DNA from: Monocercomonoides exilis
Lineage: Eukaryota; Preaxostyla; Oxymonadida; Polymastigidae
Direction: 5' to 3'
NCBI GenBank assembly: GCA_001643675.2
Contig: LSRY02000037.1
Location: forward strand, 802,501 to 866,500
Length of the DNA stretch: 64,000 nucleotides
The first letter of the stretch is position 1; the number at the start of each line of letters is the position of its first letter. A program made the position numbers and the translations under genes. Under the pieces are notes generated by a model, which was not told the origin of the DNA, searched no databases, and saw nothing but the letters and a program-made list of their open reading frames with translations. This document shows positions 34,482 to 46,600 of this stretch, piece after piece.

Positions 34482-35494
34482 GTTGTTGGCAGAAAATTCG
34501 TGAATTTGTTGTGATCAGTTTGGCGATTAACGAAATAAAGGACAAATACAAATATCTTTGATTATCTCCAAAATGAAAAGGTGGCAAACACAAAACAATC
34601 TCTTTTCTTTATAAATATAGTGAAAAATAGAAGATTCAGCAAACTCAATGATCTCGGCTGGAAAAGGTCAGAAATGCAAATTGTTTTGTTTTTTTCAGAT
34701 CAAACCAACAAGAATTAAAGATTGGACGAAATCTTTGGTTTTGTGAAAAAAACAACTATTTATTCCAAACTTTTTCAGAAATCTTATTATAATAAGTCTT
34801 TCATTCCAATGTCAAAGAAAGAAGATTATTTTTTATTAAGAAAAAAAATTATTTGTAAGTGAAGAATGGAATAAAATTCATTAAGCAAAAAATATCGTCC
34901 CAGATTAAGAAATGGATTTCAAATTTTGAGACATTTTGTTTCATGAGTCGGACATCTTTTTGGTGAAATTGGAATAATTTTTGATGTTCAAAAGGAGTTT
35001 TTCTGAAGAGGAAAGCAAAACAGTCAAACCCAATTTAAAATAAAAATGAATTCTATATGTGAAGCAGATGAAGTCGAAGGACAGAGAAGATCAAAACTTG
35101 CACACACGAAGGATTTTTTGATGTTGTTTTACTGTTTTTTTTAATTTCATTCAATATGACTCGTGGGATTTTTGAAGAAGAAAGAACTGAAAAAACAAAA
35201 ATCGAAAAGAATTGATGATTCAAAGCATGATTCAGCCAGGAAGAAATGGAGTAATGGTTTCATTGCGAAATAAACAAAAAATAAAAACTCGCCTTCGCCT
35301 TTTCTTTCAGCCATCCTTAACAATTCCCATTTGAGCCATTTACGGGGAAAAGATATGGAAAAATATTAGTTTTTTTCTTTTTCTGCTTCTGTCACTTCCC
35401 TCGTCTCTAATTCTTCTTCAAAGGATACCCCATTTTCTTCCTCATCATTCCCTTGAGATTTTCCTCTTTCTTCGTTTTCTCCACTCAGAATGGT
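34482..35494. other. Gene-poor spacer
   Basis: About 1 kb, AT-rich, with no coding signal I can support on either strand and no repeat structure beyond short A/T runs. Confidence 0.5.
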
Positions 35495-36590
35495 CTATCT
35501 CCTCTTCATCAAAGATGCATACTTAACATATCCTTTGTATTTCACACTTTTTCTTGTTTGCGGGTTGAACAAGGTGATGCGAAAAGCTATGCAGTAGATT
35601 GGAGAAGTTGAATGAGAGTTGTAGAGGTGGTTTGTACCGCAGCTGGAGTGAGAGAGAGAAGGTGCAATGAAGATGATTGGATGTGATTCCTGCTTCATTC
35701 ATCACCATTTCTACTTCTTTTCCAGCCGCTCCTTTTGAAACACACTGCAAAATTAACAATAAGAATGAAGAATGAAATGAAAGGGAAAGCAGAAAGGAGA
35801 TTAAACAGGAACAACAAAACATCGAACTTAGGCAACATAACGTTGCATGCGAAATGACGCAGAAAGAACAAATTCTTCTTCTTCTTCTTCTTCTTCTTCT
35901 CACTCCTTCAGTACAGCCAGTTCAATCAATGCTGCTATCGAAAGAACCACATCCTCCATCTTCAGCCCCGCAGCATCCAACCCTTTCTCCACAATCTCCC
36001 CCACTTCACACATTGCAATCCCTCGCCCCGTCACTTCGTCATTCAGCTTCACCACCACACCCCTCGGCTGTGGCGATCGCCATATCTGCAGCGATGGGTC
36101 AAACAGATCGTCGATTGACGGGAACGCATTCACGTCTGGTGCTGCAAAGATCCGCTTGCTCCTCAACTTCGTGCCCACCGACGCTGCATGCGACGGATGG
36201 GGTGCCACCAGCGGAACAGAAAGCATCTCTAAAAGTTCCACATCTTTGGCACACACGAACAACATCTCCATACAGCACAGCCAGCCGCACCACAACATAT
36301 CTTCGCAGCGTCTGCAGCGCCCGCGGCGACAACAGCAGCTGCAGCGACAGCTGCATGTGCCGCCCATACACCCAAGCCGCCTCATGTTCCACAATCTGCA
36401 GCCGCATCTCGATGTCGTTCATTACAGCTGCCGAAGCGTATGATTTCGCAACCGGCCATGTATCTGAATGATCAATCGCATGCGCAAATGACTTTAGTGA
36501 TGACTTTTTTATTTCTATTTTTTCTCTTCACTTCTCCGCATCCGGAATGGCGAAGTTGATCGACATGCTGCACCAGTTTAAAGAAAAGGC
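35495..36590 (-). pseudogene. Fragmentary coding region, unidentified; disrupted or with unresolved introns
   Basis: Protein-like sequence on the minus strand in several frames. A start-like MSINFAIPDAEK (about 36570) is followed by an in-frame TGA. The same frame then gives SFAHAIDHSDTWPVAKSYAS and continues to about 36250. A one-base shift leads into a frame reading AKDVELLEMLSVPLVAPHP, IDDLFDPSLQIW and LNDEVTGRGIAMCEVGEIVE, ending near 35900. A donor-like GTGAGA there may splice to an exon at about 35740. A last stretch, AFRITLFNPQTRKSVKYKGY, ends near 35495. GC is locally higher than in flanks. I cannot name the family. Either it is a pseudogene, or it has tiny introns or sequencing errors. 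Overlapping plus-strand frames have worse composition. Confidence 0.4.
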
Positions 36591-36789
36591 ATGATCCGAT
36601 TATATCGGCACAACCAAAACTGATTTAAATCATTTTATTTCGATTTGTTATATATTATTATAAAAGAATATGCAAATAAAAATCCGCGGAAATTTTTTTA
36701 TTTGAATGAACTTTTGAAGAAAAATATTTTCTCCCATTATAATTTTTAAAAATAATTTTTATTAAGGGTTCGTATTTTTTTTTGATCTC

Positions 36790-37845
36790 ATGGAACGTGA
36801 ACGAGATCTTAATGATGAGGAAACCATTTCTTCGCTGAACAAACTCTTCTACGACGAAACAAGCACATGGGAATGGTTCAAAAGAGAAATAATAGCCATG
36901 AACCTCCCAATGTGCAGAGTTCATAGATGCTATCAACGAATATATCATGATAAGAATTATCACTATTACGCTTGTCCAAAATGCAAGATCAAGAAAAGCA
37001 TTCTTTCAGGAACATCTTTTAGCAGAATAAAGATTGGACTAGGCGTTACTCTTCTGATTTGTTTGAATTACTGGCTAGGGATTCAAAATAAAACAATTTC
37101 TTTGCTTCTTTCTGTTAATAAGGACACAGTCGGATACTGGGGAAGTGTGATTCGGTGCGCTTGCTCACAAATGTGGAACGAAAGACAGCAAGAAATTGGA
37201 GGAGAGGGAACAACAGTTGAAATTGATGAAGCAATTTGGTGAAAACGGAAGTACAGGAGAGGAAGAAAGAAAAAGCAAGTGTGGATTTTCGGAGGGGTGG
37301 AAAGATTAGAGGGTGGTGGAGCGGGGAAACGGTTTATGGTCGTCGTGCCTAACAGAAAAAAGGAAACTTTGATTCCAATAATCCAGAAACACATTAAAGC
37401 TGGAACATTAAATATTTTCGATGAATGGCGCGCTTATTCTTCACAAGAAACACTTGGATATTTGTATCAAACTGTATACCACAAAGGACGTTTCAGAGAC
37501 CCAGAAACTGGTGCGTATGCAAATACGATTGAAGGGTTATGGCAACATTTGCGATGCACTTTCCCTCGATTTGGTACAAGGATCAGACTTATGCATGATT
37601 ATCTTTCACTGTTTTTGGTGAAATCAACATTCAATTTAACGTTCATTCAATTAATAAAATATCTGTGCTTTGAAAAGGAAATTGAACCTGTTCAAGTAGA
37701 AGAAGAAGAAGAAAAAGAAGAAATCATTGATGAAGATGAGGAGATTCCAGACATGGATGATGTTGTCAATGAAGATAGCGATGTTGAGTCTGATGAAGAT
37801 TTCGGAGCAGGAGATGGAGCTAGTGCCTCTGAATATGAGCCTTAA
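36790..37845 (+). pseudogene. Merlin/IS1595-like DDE transposase with one in-frame TGA
   Basis: One frame runs 36790-37845 (352 codons) and is broken only by TGA at 37240-37242. An N-terminal zinc ribbon (CRVHRC...YYACPKCK) and the ISXO2/IS1595 (Merlin in eukaryotes) core are clear: first catalytic D in TVEIDEA, then RRGRKKKQVWIFGGVER, second D in NIFDEWRAYSS, and E in ANTIEGLWQHLR. So the DDE triad is complete and only the TGA spoils it. The C-terminus adds an acidic tail of about 50 residues. I could not identify reliable inverted repeats or target duplications in the AT-rich flanks. A second, divergent copy spans 54417 to the right edge. The TGA could be a recent mutation or an assembly error. 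Confidence 0.85.
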
Positions 37846-38586
37846 ATATTATTCTTATTTGAATAATATCATTTAGATATGTTTTTTTATATTTTCGAAG
37901 CTTTTTTAAAACAAATCAGTCACTTTTTTAATGAAAATTCGAAAATATTTATTTTTGATCAAGAAAAATTTTGATAAAAAATTTTTCTTAAAAACACGTT
38001 TCCGCAATTTATCATACTCATATTACTTATGAACAGCATGTATTATTATATTCAGTAAATTTTCAGAGAAATCTGGGCATACCGATATATTCGGATTATG
38101 CCAAAGAAAATGAAGAATACAAAGAAGACGTAGAAGAGACAACTGCTGAGCTTCGATGAACACAAGAAGCTTTTTGAGATTATCGTCGGATCAGACAACA
38201 GCTCCAAATGAAACCCAAACTCAACATATACGTTTTAATCAGAAAGATCTGATTAAAGCTGGAGCAAGCAGTTTTGTTGCAAAGAACACAGATAATACAG
38301 AATTTCTTTAGGCAAGGCTTTGCAATTATGAAAGAAAAAGATTTACGAAAGACATATGAAGAATCAACCGCGACAAGAGAACTGATTGATGATTCGAATC
38401 AAAAAATGACAAATGAGTGTTTTTGGAGAATTTACAAAATAAACACTCTTCAATGAATAATTTTTAATCAACATTTCATTTATTTGTTATCGCATATTTT
38501 TGCACTTTGGGTCCTGCTTTTTGAATGAAATGAGAATATTTTTGAGCAAAAAACACAAATTTCAAAAAATCAAGATTTTCGAAAAT
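37846..38586. other. Spacer with degenerate coding remnant
   Basis: AT-rich tail after the Merlin-like transposase, then from about 38060 to 38460 short plus-strand stretches that look like decayed coding sequence (SDYAKENEEYKEDVEETTAE, KEKDLRKTYEESTATRE) separated by stops. The origin is unknown. Confidence 0.4.
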
Positions 38587-38588
38587 TA

Positions 38589-38629
38589 CAGTCGGTGCCA
38601 AAGCCGATCCTAGGTGCGAAACACGAACC
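38589..38629 (+). repeat. Left terminal inverted repeat of pogo-like element
   Basis: Matches the reverse complement of 41089-41129 over about 40 positions with a handful of mismatches. Confidence 0.88.
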
Positions 38630-38921
38630 AAGAGAGAGAAAGAGAGAATGCAATCATTTTTCGAAGTTGTTTAATATATTTTCAATTAAAGACCAAATAT
38701 ATTTAACTATTCGTTGAAACCAGGTATTTGGCAACATATTTTGAAATTTTCTTATGAAATAACGAACAAAGAAAATACATTTTGTTTTAGCATCATTATT
38801 TGAATAGTTAAAAATAATCGATATGAAGCAATTCTACAAAAAGAAGACTTCTAGTTAGTTCCTCAAAATTGTGTGAAGGCTAGAGTTTTATGCTGCAGTT
38901 GTATTTTGATAAGAATGTTTC

Positions 38922-40760
38922 TCAAATGCGTTTCTCTTTCGAATTGAATGAAGGAGAAATTTCTCTGGGTGGTTGATCAAAATCTCTGTTTTCATTTTTT
39001 GAAGTTGATTTCACTTCTTTTTCATCGTCTTTGAGTATTTCAATCATTCTCTTTGCTTTTTTTCTCGATTCCTTTTTTTCCTTTGCTTGTTCTTTATTCA
39101 ACATTTCATTAAGTTCTTGTCGACTATGTTTATTCTAAGGATTCTTTTCAGAAGAAGATGAAGTTTGTTTTCTAATTTTCGTCAGCTGTTTTTGAAGAAA
39201 ATGTGAATGCTCTTTTGTTGATTCAATTTGTTTCATTAGCTCTGAATCATCCATCTCTTTTGCTTCTTCTGATGATTTTTCTTCAGTGGAATTTTCGTTT
39301 GTTGAATATTTTCTGTGATTAACAATCAATGTTGGACGTTCTTTTGTTTTTTCAGAATCGTGGAGAGATGAATGTTATGAAGATTGAACAGAAGATAGTT
39401 GTTTATTTCTATGAGGAGAATAATTCACAAACAACTCTTCTCTCCAATCTTGCGAGTAAACAGATGTTTCAGAATTGCATTTGTGAATATGGATGGGGGA
39501 TCCAGATATGCGATCCAAGACTGGGGCAGCTGCAACAGGCCATACGCCTGTTTTTTTTGAACGCTGCTTTTATAGTCGAAGGCTTTACCGCAACAACAAC
39601 TGCTTCAGGGAGTGTGTCGGCAAGGGAAGATCTGTAGGAATGAATCGAAAACGGAATAGGGACGTGAAATTTATTGCATAGAGTTGCTTTCAAACGAGAA
39701 AAGATGCACGAGTCGCACGGTTGCAAGAGATGGGTCATATTTGGTAGAAAACTCTTCAAAATAATATTGAATTTCTCTGCAAAATCTGCCACACAATCGT
39801 CTGAATGAGTTACATGATTATTCATTAGGAACAGGACTTTATGTGTCGTCGTTGGCTCAACTTTTGAAACAATCGCAGGTGTCCAGTAATTGATCATGAT
39901 GTTTTTAAATATTTCTTTTGTAATCCAACCAGATGAAGAAGGAAGAACTTTGATGTCAAATGCATAAAGCGAAGAAAATTCTTGTGGTGAACTTTTCATG
40001 GGCCAAAGGAGAAATCGCTGAAGTGAAGAGCCATCTGCACAGACATACAGACACAAAGTTGAATTAGGAACTTTTGGAGGAGCTGTTGAAGCAGGCAGAA
40101 TTTGATTTTTTAGACAATCAACCAGTTTGCTTGTGCATTCACTCAAATTCAACGAAGATTCAACAATATCAAATATTCTCGATGAATCAATGTTATTCCT
40201 GCTAATAATCTCAGACAATTCTCCAAACCACTGTCTCACATTCTCTGGCGATTGAGCTGCAATTTTTGATAACTCAATAGGTTTCGATAATGCTGCATGA
40301 ATAATTTCGCTTCTTTTTAATAGCTTGTATGCGTACATTTCGTTGAGTTTTTTTGGTTCTTTATTTTCACCACATTCTTTTTCAAGAGTATCCGTACACT
40401 TAGAAACATATTTTTTTATTGAAAAAAACCCAAAATAAATCAAACCATGTTTTGGACATCATGAACTTAAATTGTTTCTTTTTCTGATAATTTCACAAGG
40501 ACTTGATTTTCAATTATTTCGAGCTGGCGTGCATTAATCGAAAAAGAAAGCCCATCTACTCCAACATCTCTTCCTTCCTTCTCCGCTTTTACACTTCTGA
40601 ACCAAGCACCTTTCGAAATAATGTTTACACCAACAACGGTTCGCAATTTCAGTGAATGATCACGGCGTATAGCAAATATCTTTTTGGTTGTTGAATGAAT
40701 GGAACGATATTTGCAGGATGCGAGTTCGCGATGAAGTTGAAGAGGATAAAGTTATGTTGA
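38922..40760 (-). pseudogene. Pogo-like transposase, frameshifted and with a catalytic Asp replaced
   Basis: The main frame, 40443-39469, holds the DDE_1-type core: CADGSSLQRFLLWP (first Asp), SSGWITKEIFKNIM, LFLMNNHVTH (the second Asp is Asn here) and FLPNMTHLLQPCDSCIFSRLK (third Asp). After AAFKK the frame is lost at a run of eight A on the coding strand (39558-39551). Skipping one base recovers KTGVWPVAAAPVLDRI, matching the second copy at 53.7 kb. Further frames to 38922 give a charged coiled-coil tail. An upstream block at about 40760-40495 (RRDHSLKLRTVVGVNIISKG) may be the N-terminal part. This copy should be inactive. Confidence 0.8.
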
Positions 40761-41088
40761 GTAACTCATGATATACGTTGTATGATCAAATGAATAAACA
40801 TTGAAACTTTTGATTAGTGATGTATTTGTTAATTTTTAAATTTTAATAATTTATTTTTATTCGTAATATAACAAATTAAATTATTTGGATTTATTTCTTA
40901 TTGTTGTGAACACAAAAAATAAAAGATTCATTGGTTTCAAAAACATCAGCCAAAATAATGAATTGTGTTCTTGTTGTTTCTTTTAATTGATTAATGATTA
41001 TTCTAGATGCAACTGCCTTGGAAATATCTTTTATAAATTCAATTTAGAGATAATTTTACAGAAATGAACAAGATCAATGTTTATGCAA

Positions 41089-41129
41089 GGATCGGGTTTC
41101 GCACCAAGGATCGGCTTTGGCACTGACTG
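41089..41129 (-). repeat. Right terminal inverted repeat of pogo-like element
   Basis: Inverted partner of 38589-38629; the outermost base is followed by the TA target duplication. Confidence 0.88.
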
Positions 41130-41382
41130 TAACTGCAAATACTTAAAATTTCATTAAAACATCAATATTATTGGTAATATTTTCATTATTCACTTTTATT
41201 GAATTTTTTGGAAAAGTTATAATATAGGCGATGGTTAAAAAATGGTTTTTATCGTTTCAAATGTTTCTTTCGAATCTTTTTAATTTTCCTCTGGTATGTT
41301 CAAGTATATCTGACTTGAAAAGTTCATCATAAGATGTGATACTAATGCTTGAAACAGAAATATAATAAAATTAAATTAATAT

Positions 41383-41694
41383 TTACACATAAACGCTGAT
41401 TTGGAAGCATGTTGAGTGAATAATCCAATGAAGAAAGAGAACTTGAAGAAGAGCGATGTATACGAAATAATATCCTTCAAACAAGCTATGAAAGCAGAAC
41501 TGGTTGATCCATGCGTTTCTGTCAATTTGAGAATAAGTTATTGTTGCTGAAGATGAAGATGTTGATGATGAAAATAATGAAAAAGAATAGAAGGTGCATG
41601 CGACATCAACGAAGAGAGTGATATTTCTCTTGTCTTGCTGCCTTGCTTTTCTCGCAAAAGAGTCAGAAAAGTCAGATCCAGATTGGCTGCTCAT
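41383..41694 (-). CDS. Possible small membrane protein (103 aa)
   Basis: ATG-initiated frame. A polar N-terminus (MSSQSGSDFSDSFARKARQQ) is followed by a Ser-rich stretch and a hydrophobic C-terminal segment (YYFVYIALLQVLFLHW) that could cross a membrane. It may be one exon of a larger minus-strand gene, since nearby frames at 41691-41956 and 41968-42195 also look partly coding. No family is recognised. Confidence 0.28.
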   Translation of the reverse strand: MSSQSGSDFSDSFARKARQQDKRNITLFVDVACTFYSFSLFSSSTSSSSATITYSQIDRNAWINQFCFHSLFEGYYFVYIALLQVLFLHWIIHSTCFQISVYV

Positions 41695-41967
41695 CCAATC
41701 GGATTCTGTTTCTCCAATTCAGTGAAGGAAGGTAAAGATATATGAAACAAAGAAGATTGAAGAACAAAATAGATGAAAATGGAAGGAGTTGTCGAAGAGG
41801 AAAAACAAAGAGATAGATGAAAAAGAAGAAGACGATGAAGTTGGAGAAGAACAAATTGACAACAATGACAGAACATATGGCCAATAAATTAAAAATATAT
41901 TCTGATTCTTTCCCTTTCTCTTCTTCTCCTCCTTCTTCTTCTTCTCTGCTGCTCAATCACCACAAGT

Positions 41968-42195
41968 TTAATTGATTTTCCTCCCAGAATTCACAAGAGA
42001 GGAAGAAGTGAAAGGTGGCTTAAAATCAATAGTGGCGGAAGATGATCCACTCATTTTGTGTTTTTCATGCTCTTCCAAAGCAATCAGTGAAGATTGTGAG
42101 AAAGGAGTTGATGATGTTTGAGGGGTGCTTGGAGACTGGTGTGTTGAAGAAAAAGAAATTTCATTGAACGCAAACTTTATTCGTCGATGGCTCAT
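41968..42195 (-). CDS. Possible first exon of an unidentified minus-strand gene
   Basis: ATG-initiated, 75 codons, with normal-looking composition (MSHRRIKFAFNEISFSSTHQ, LIALEEHEKHKMSG). A GTGAAT donor lies near the end. It may splice to sequence around 41.9-41.4 kb, but I could not settle the junctions. Confidence 0.3.
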   Translation of the reverse strand: MSHRRIKFAFNEISFSSTHQSPSTPQTSSTPFSQSSLIALEEHEKHKMSGSSSATIDFKPPFTSSSLVNSGRKIN

Positions 42196-42309
42196 GATTC
42201 CTTTTTTTCACGTTCCGAATGAAACTTTGTTGCTCCTGTGAATATGACGATTTGTGCATCCAAATCTCCTTCTGCTGCTGTGGTTGTTTCTCTTTTTCCT
42301 CTGCTTTTC

Positions 42310-42354
<45 letters not shown>

Positions 42355-43621
42355 ATCCTCACAAAAATTCGCTCATAACCCTTTCCACTCCTGCTGCTTC
42401 CAAGCATTCCCATCGAATGCCGACTCACACAAATTGAACTTGAAACGGAAATGAAGTCACTTCCTTTTCAAGTTTCCATCTGATGCCTTCGTTGCGCAAT
42501 CATCAGCACAATTCTTGTTCTTTCTTCACTTCAACAGCAATCCAATCCCAAATCGTCCCTCACGCCCAACGCATTTTTCCATTTGTTCCACCAAAAAGAA
42601 AAAAAAAATATCATTCATCCATTTTCTATCTCACTTCATCATTTCTCCACTTTTCCAAAACTACTAGCATTCATCTTCTCATTTTTCTTCCTTTGCCTCT
42701 TTCACAAAAGCAATTTGTCAAGAAAATCTGTCAGAAACAAGGCACATAAGACGTTGTCCATTGCTCTAGAATTGTTCTATCGAAATTGAAAATATAAATA
42801 TACAATAGCGGGTGTGAATTTTCATTCCAATAAATAATCAAATAAATGGTTTTGCTTTCTTGAAATTGTTCGAAAAAATAAAATTTTGGCAAACATTTTA
42901 TTCATCATACGTCTTTTCCAATAAATTAAGTGCTTTTGCTGAAAATGTCCATTTTCAAGTATTTCAGCCTTTGGCAAATTTCTTTTGGCTGAAATAGCAT
43001 CTTTTTCTGCTCAAAGCATGCAAAATGCATCCACAATTCATAAAATGCAAAATGTGCATCAACGAATAAATTAATCGTATGTGGATCATTTCTTTGATTG
43101 AAAATGTTCATTTCGGCCAGGATTCGCTTTTCAAACTTCAATTCAGAAATAAATCATTGTTTCTGACATTTGAAAATTCAAAAATACAAATTATCAATTA
43201 ATTTAAAATATCACACTGCGATATGAAATTTTAAATATTTCTCCAAAAGCTCTTTAATTCTTTAAATAAACTTATGTTTTGAAGAACAACCACTGACCAA
43301 TTGTTGAATTTGAATGTGAAAGCCAATCTTTCTCAGATGCTTCTAAATATTATATAACATCAAAGAAACCACATTATATCGCTGTACACTTGTTGGTTGA
43401 TGAAATATCAACACATCAAAATTGTTGAATTCTCAATTAATATTATTCATTTGATCAAAATGAAAATTCATATTCTTTGGAAATGAATTGGGAAAAAAAA
43501 CAGCTTTTCATAGAAATACAATTTCACTATTGAAATCAATATTTTCAAAGTTTTTAACCCATATTAAAAAAAGGAATTCAGGAAAAAAAGAAAAGGAGAT
43601 TTCACTTGGGTGCAGGGCTCA
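42196..43621. other. Spacer with TC microsatellite, unresolved
   Basis: Contains a pure TC repeat (42313-42350) and weak coding-like pieces on the minus strand up to about 42600. From 42800 to 43600 it is AT-rich, with no gene seen; it presumably holds the promoter of the downstream surface-protein gene. Confidence 0.45.
42313..42350. repeat. (TC)19 dinucleotide microsatellite
   Basis: Uninterrupted TC repeat of 38 bp. The apparent ORFs reading through it (Leu-Ser or Arg-Glu runs) are products of the repeat. Confidence 0.9.
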
Positions 43622-46600
43622 ATGCTGTCGGGAATATGCTGTTTTGTCTTCATATTATTTTCTCAGTGCATGTGCAATAGCGTTTCAAATGAAGAAATAT
43701 TCCAGACAACGGAATTCAAGAAAGAAAGAATTGATGATGATCTCGAGAGAAATTGGTCGGACACCTTTCAAAAGGACGTTTTTGCCAATGAAATTGGATT
43801 GGAAACAAACAACGATGGAAGAACTGGTGGAACGAAAACAACGAAGAAATGCGAAAAAAGGAAGGATGGAGATTCAAAAGAAGAGAATGATGAAAAACTC
43901 AAATTCGGAGAAGCCTGTCCAAATGAAATGATTCGAGGAGCAAACGTGTCTGATGAACGAAAAATAAGGAAACAACAAAGATTTGAGGGAGAAAGTTGGA
44001 TTGAAGGATGTTTGATGTTTGCCAATTCTTCAATAAAACTCCACTCCCTGGGATTGGTGCCAAATGATGGCCAACGTGTCTTGAATGCTGCGAAAGGATG
44101 TTTGGTCGAAGTGAGCAGATGCATGATTGAGATTGGAGGAGAAATGCCTCCATTTTGTTTGAGTGGAAGTTATGGGCTGTTCACCAACATATCTCTCCGA
44201 TTCCCTTTGAATTCACATTTTCAGAAATGCCCATCTCTCTTCTCTTCAAAACCATTTGAAGGGGTTCATTCAGAAAAATGTCATGTTTTAGTTTGTTCCT
44301 CTCATTTCTCCTCTTTTTGTGTTTCTTCAGCCCCATTCCTCTCTTCACCCTCTATTCCTTTTGTATCTCTCTCATATCTGACATTTTTCAACATTTCAAC
44401 AGCGTCTTCAGATTGTCCATCTCCAACAAATTCATTTTCCCAAACCTCGTGTTTGATGAGCAGTTGCTCCTTTTCATCAGTCTGCGATGCATATGATGGA
44501 GGAATTGTCCCTTCTCTCAACAACCCCTTGGCATCTTTAACTACCTCAAACACTTCATTCATTGGGTGTTGTCGGAAAAGAAATGTAGAATTCATCGGGT
44601 CGAAAGACGTTAAACAGCATCCTAGGAGGCAAAATATAACAACCAATGGAACAAATTCATTCATTTGGTGCGAATGGAACGGATCGAAGACAATAGGAAC
44701 AAATAGTTCTATTGAAGACAGGATATCAAATGGAGGGGCGATTTGCATGTTCAGTTTATCTTCTGGAACGCTTTCAGTGAAATATTGTTCATTCAACATA
44801 TGTGAAGCGTTCTATTCTGGAGGAGGTATACATTGCTTCAATATCAAATCAGTTGATATAGTAAACAATACATTCGACTCATGCACTGCTCGAACATGGA
44901 TTGGAGGAGGGATGTGCGTTCATGCAGCTTTATCAAGTTCTCGAATCAGCGGATGTCAGTTTCGAAGTTGCCAGGCGTATGGCTATGGAGGAGGACTTTA
45001 TCTTAAAAATTTTGAGGGTTCAGGAACAAATTGTTTTGGAGAAGAATCTGGAGAATGGAAGGATGCATGTGTATTTGACTGCATTTTTTCTTCATGTTTG
45101 ATTTCAAATTATTATGGTGGAGGTATGTACTGCCATAGCATTCCTTATCAATTTAAAATGAGAAGCATTCAGTTTTTTTCGTGTAATGCATCTTCCAGGG
45201 GAGGCGGATTTCATTTGGAGCCAAATAAAAAGAATGCACCATCCGATGAGATTTATTGTTATTTTTTTTTCTTCCATGGATGCAAATGTCTGAAGGATCC
45301 TCCATATGGCCACGATGTGATATGTCTGGATTCGAACAATATCTTTTTTAATTCAGGCAATCCCTTTTATGAGTGCTACACCACAAATGAAAATGAACAA
45401 AGAGTTTGTTATGGATATAATAATGCAAATGAACAAAAATGGACATATGACGAAACATCAAAAAAGGATTGGCTGAAGAGAGGGATTCTCAATCGATTTG
45501 TGGCTGCGAGTGGTGGTGGCGAAGAAGAGTTATGTGGATTGGACGAGTCAAGTGCATGCCGAACCATCGGTGTTGCTGTTCATCAAAGTCGAACACAGAC
45601 GAGATTGATTGTCATCCCAATGGAAGGGAATCATCAAAGCGAAGAGACAACAATTGAGATTAAATCAATAAAGGTTTCAGTCATTGGTGCAGGCAAAGAG
45701 AAGAGTTCGATTGGAACAGGAACACTTTCATCAACTTCGATAACTCTGTTCAGTGTGTCAACAGGTCACCTTGGTTTATTGCACATGAAGGTTGACTGCA
45801 ACTCAAGTGCAAATCCTTCTTCTCCGAGTGTGGTTGTTGTGTCTGATGGAAGTGGGTCACTTTCATTGGAGGATGTTGTGATCACCGCAAGTGAAAATGG
45901 AGAATATGTGATATCAACATCAGTGTTTGTGGTTCCACTATCGCAGCTATCGATGGTTGGTGTGGAGATCAAAGATATGAATATCTCAGAACCATTGTTT
46001 TCTGAGCCAGAACATTCATCAGAAGAAAGTGTTTTGTCAAATGTGACAATTCAGAATGTGAAGTTGAAGATTGGAGATGGAGCTGTGGTGGCAAAGAATG
46101 TGAAGTCAGAAGAGACATTTGTGGTGAGCAACATAACAATAGAGAATTGTGAGTGTGAGGAAGGAAATGGAGGAGGAATTTGTGTTTGCTTGACAGGTGA
46201 TGGAGATATAGTTGTGAATGGAACAAGTGTGATTGAGGGATGCAAGGCAGGGAGTGATGGAGGAAATGGGGGGAGAGGAGGAGGAATGATGATTGTGATG
46301 GAGAATGAGGGATGTGGATTGACAATTGGACAGGATGTTGAGTTTTCAAAAGTGAAGGAGAATGACGCCTCGTTTGGGAAGGATGTGTTTGTTGATTGTG
46401 GGAGTGGAGTGTTTTTGGAGTTAAAAGTAAATATCAACTCATTTTCATTTTTTGACACAAGTTCCATTCCATCAGATGTGTTGAGGTTGAGTGGGAGTGA
46501 AAATGGAGATGAAAGTGAAGTGATTCCACTGTTTATTTATCTGTGCTCAATGGGGACAAAGGTGATTGTTGATGGGAGTGGAGGAAATGGGATGGATCAC

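Larger units (their letters stand above)
38589..41129. mobile_element. Complete pogo-like (Tc1/mariner superfamily) DNA transposon, 2,541 bp
   Basis: Both ends share an inverted repeat of about 40 bp with few mismatches, beginning CAGTCGGTGCCAAAGCCGAT on the left and CAGTCAGTGCCAAAGCCGAT on the reversed right end. The element is flanked by TA on each side (38587-38588 and 41130-41131), the target duplication of this superfamily. It encodes one minus-strand transposase, which is broken. Confidence 0.9.

Noticed and set aside
35847-36471. Plus-strand ORFs of 198 and 205 residues
   Set aside because: Composition (His, Pro, Ser, Cys scatter) looks like antisense of the minus-strand blocks, which read as better proteins.
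42219-42454. Plus-strand ORFs across the TC microsatellite
   Set aside because: Open only because of the repeat; no conserved sequence outside it.
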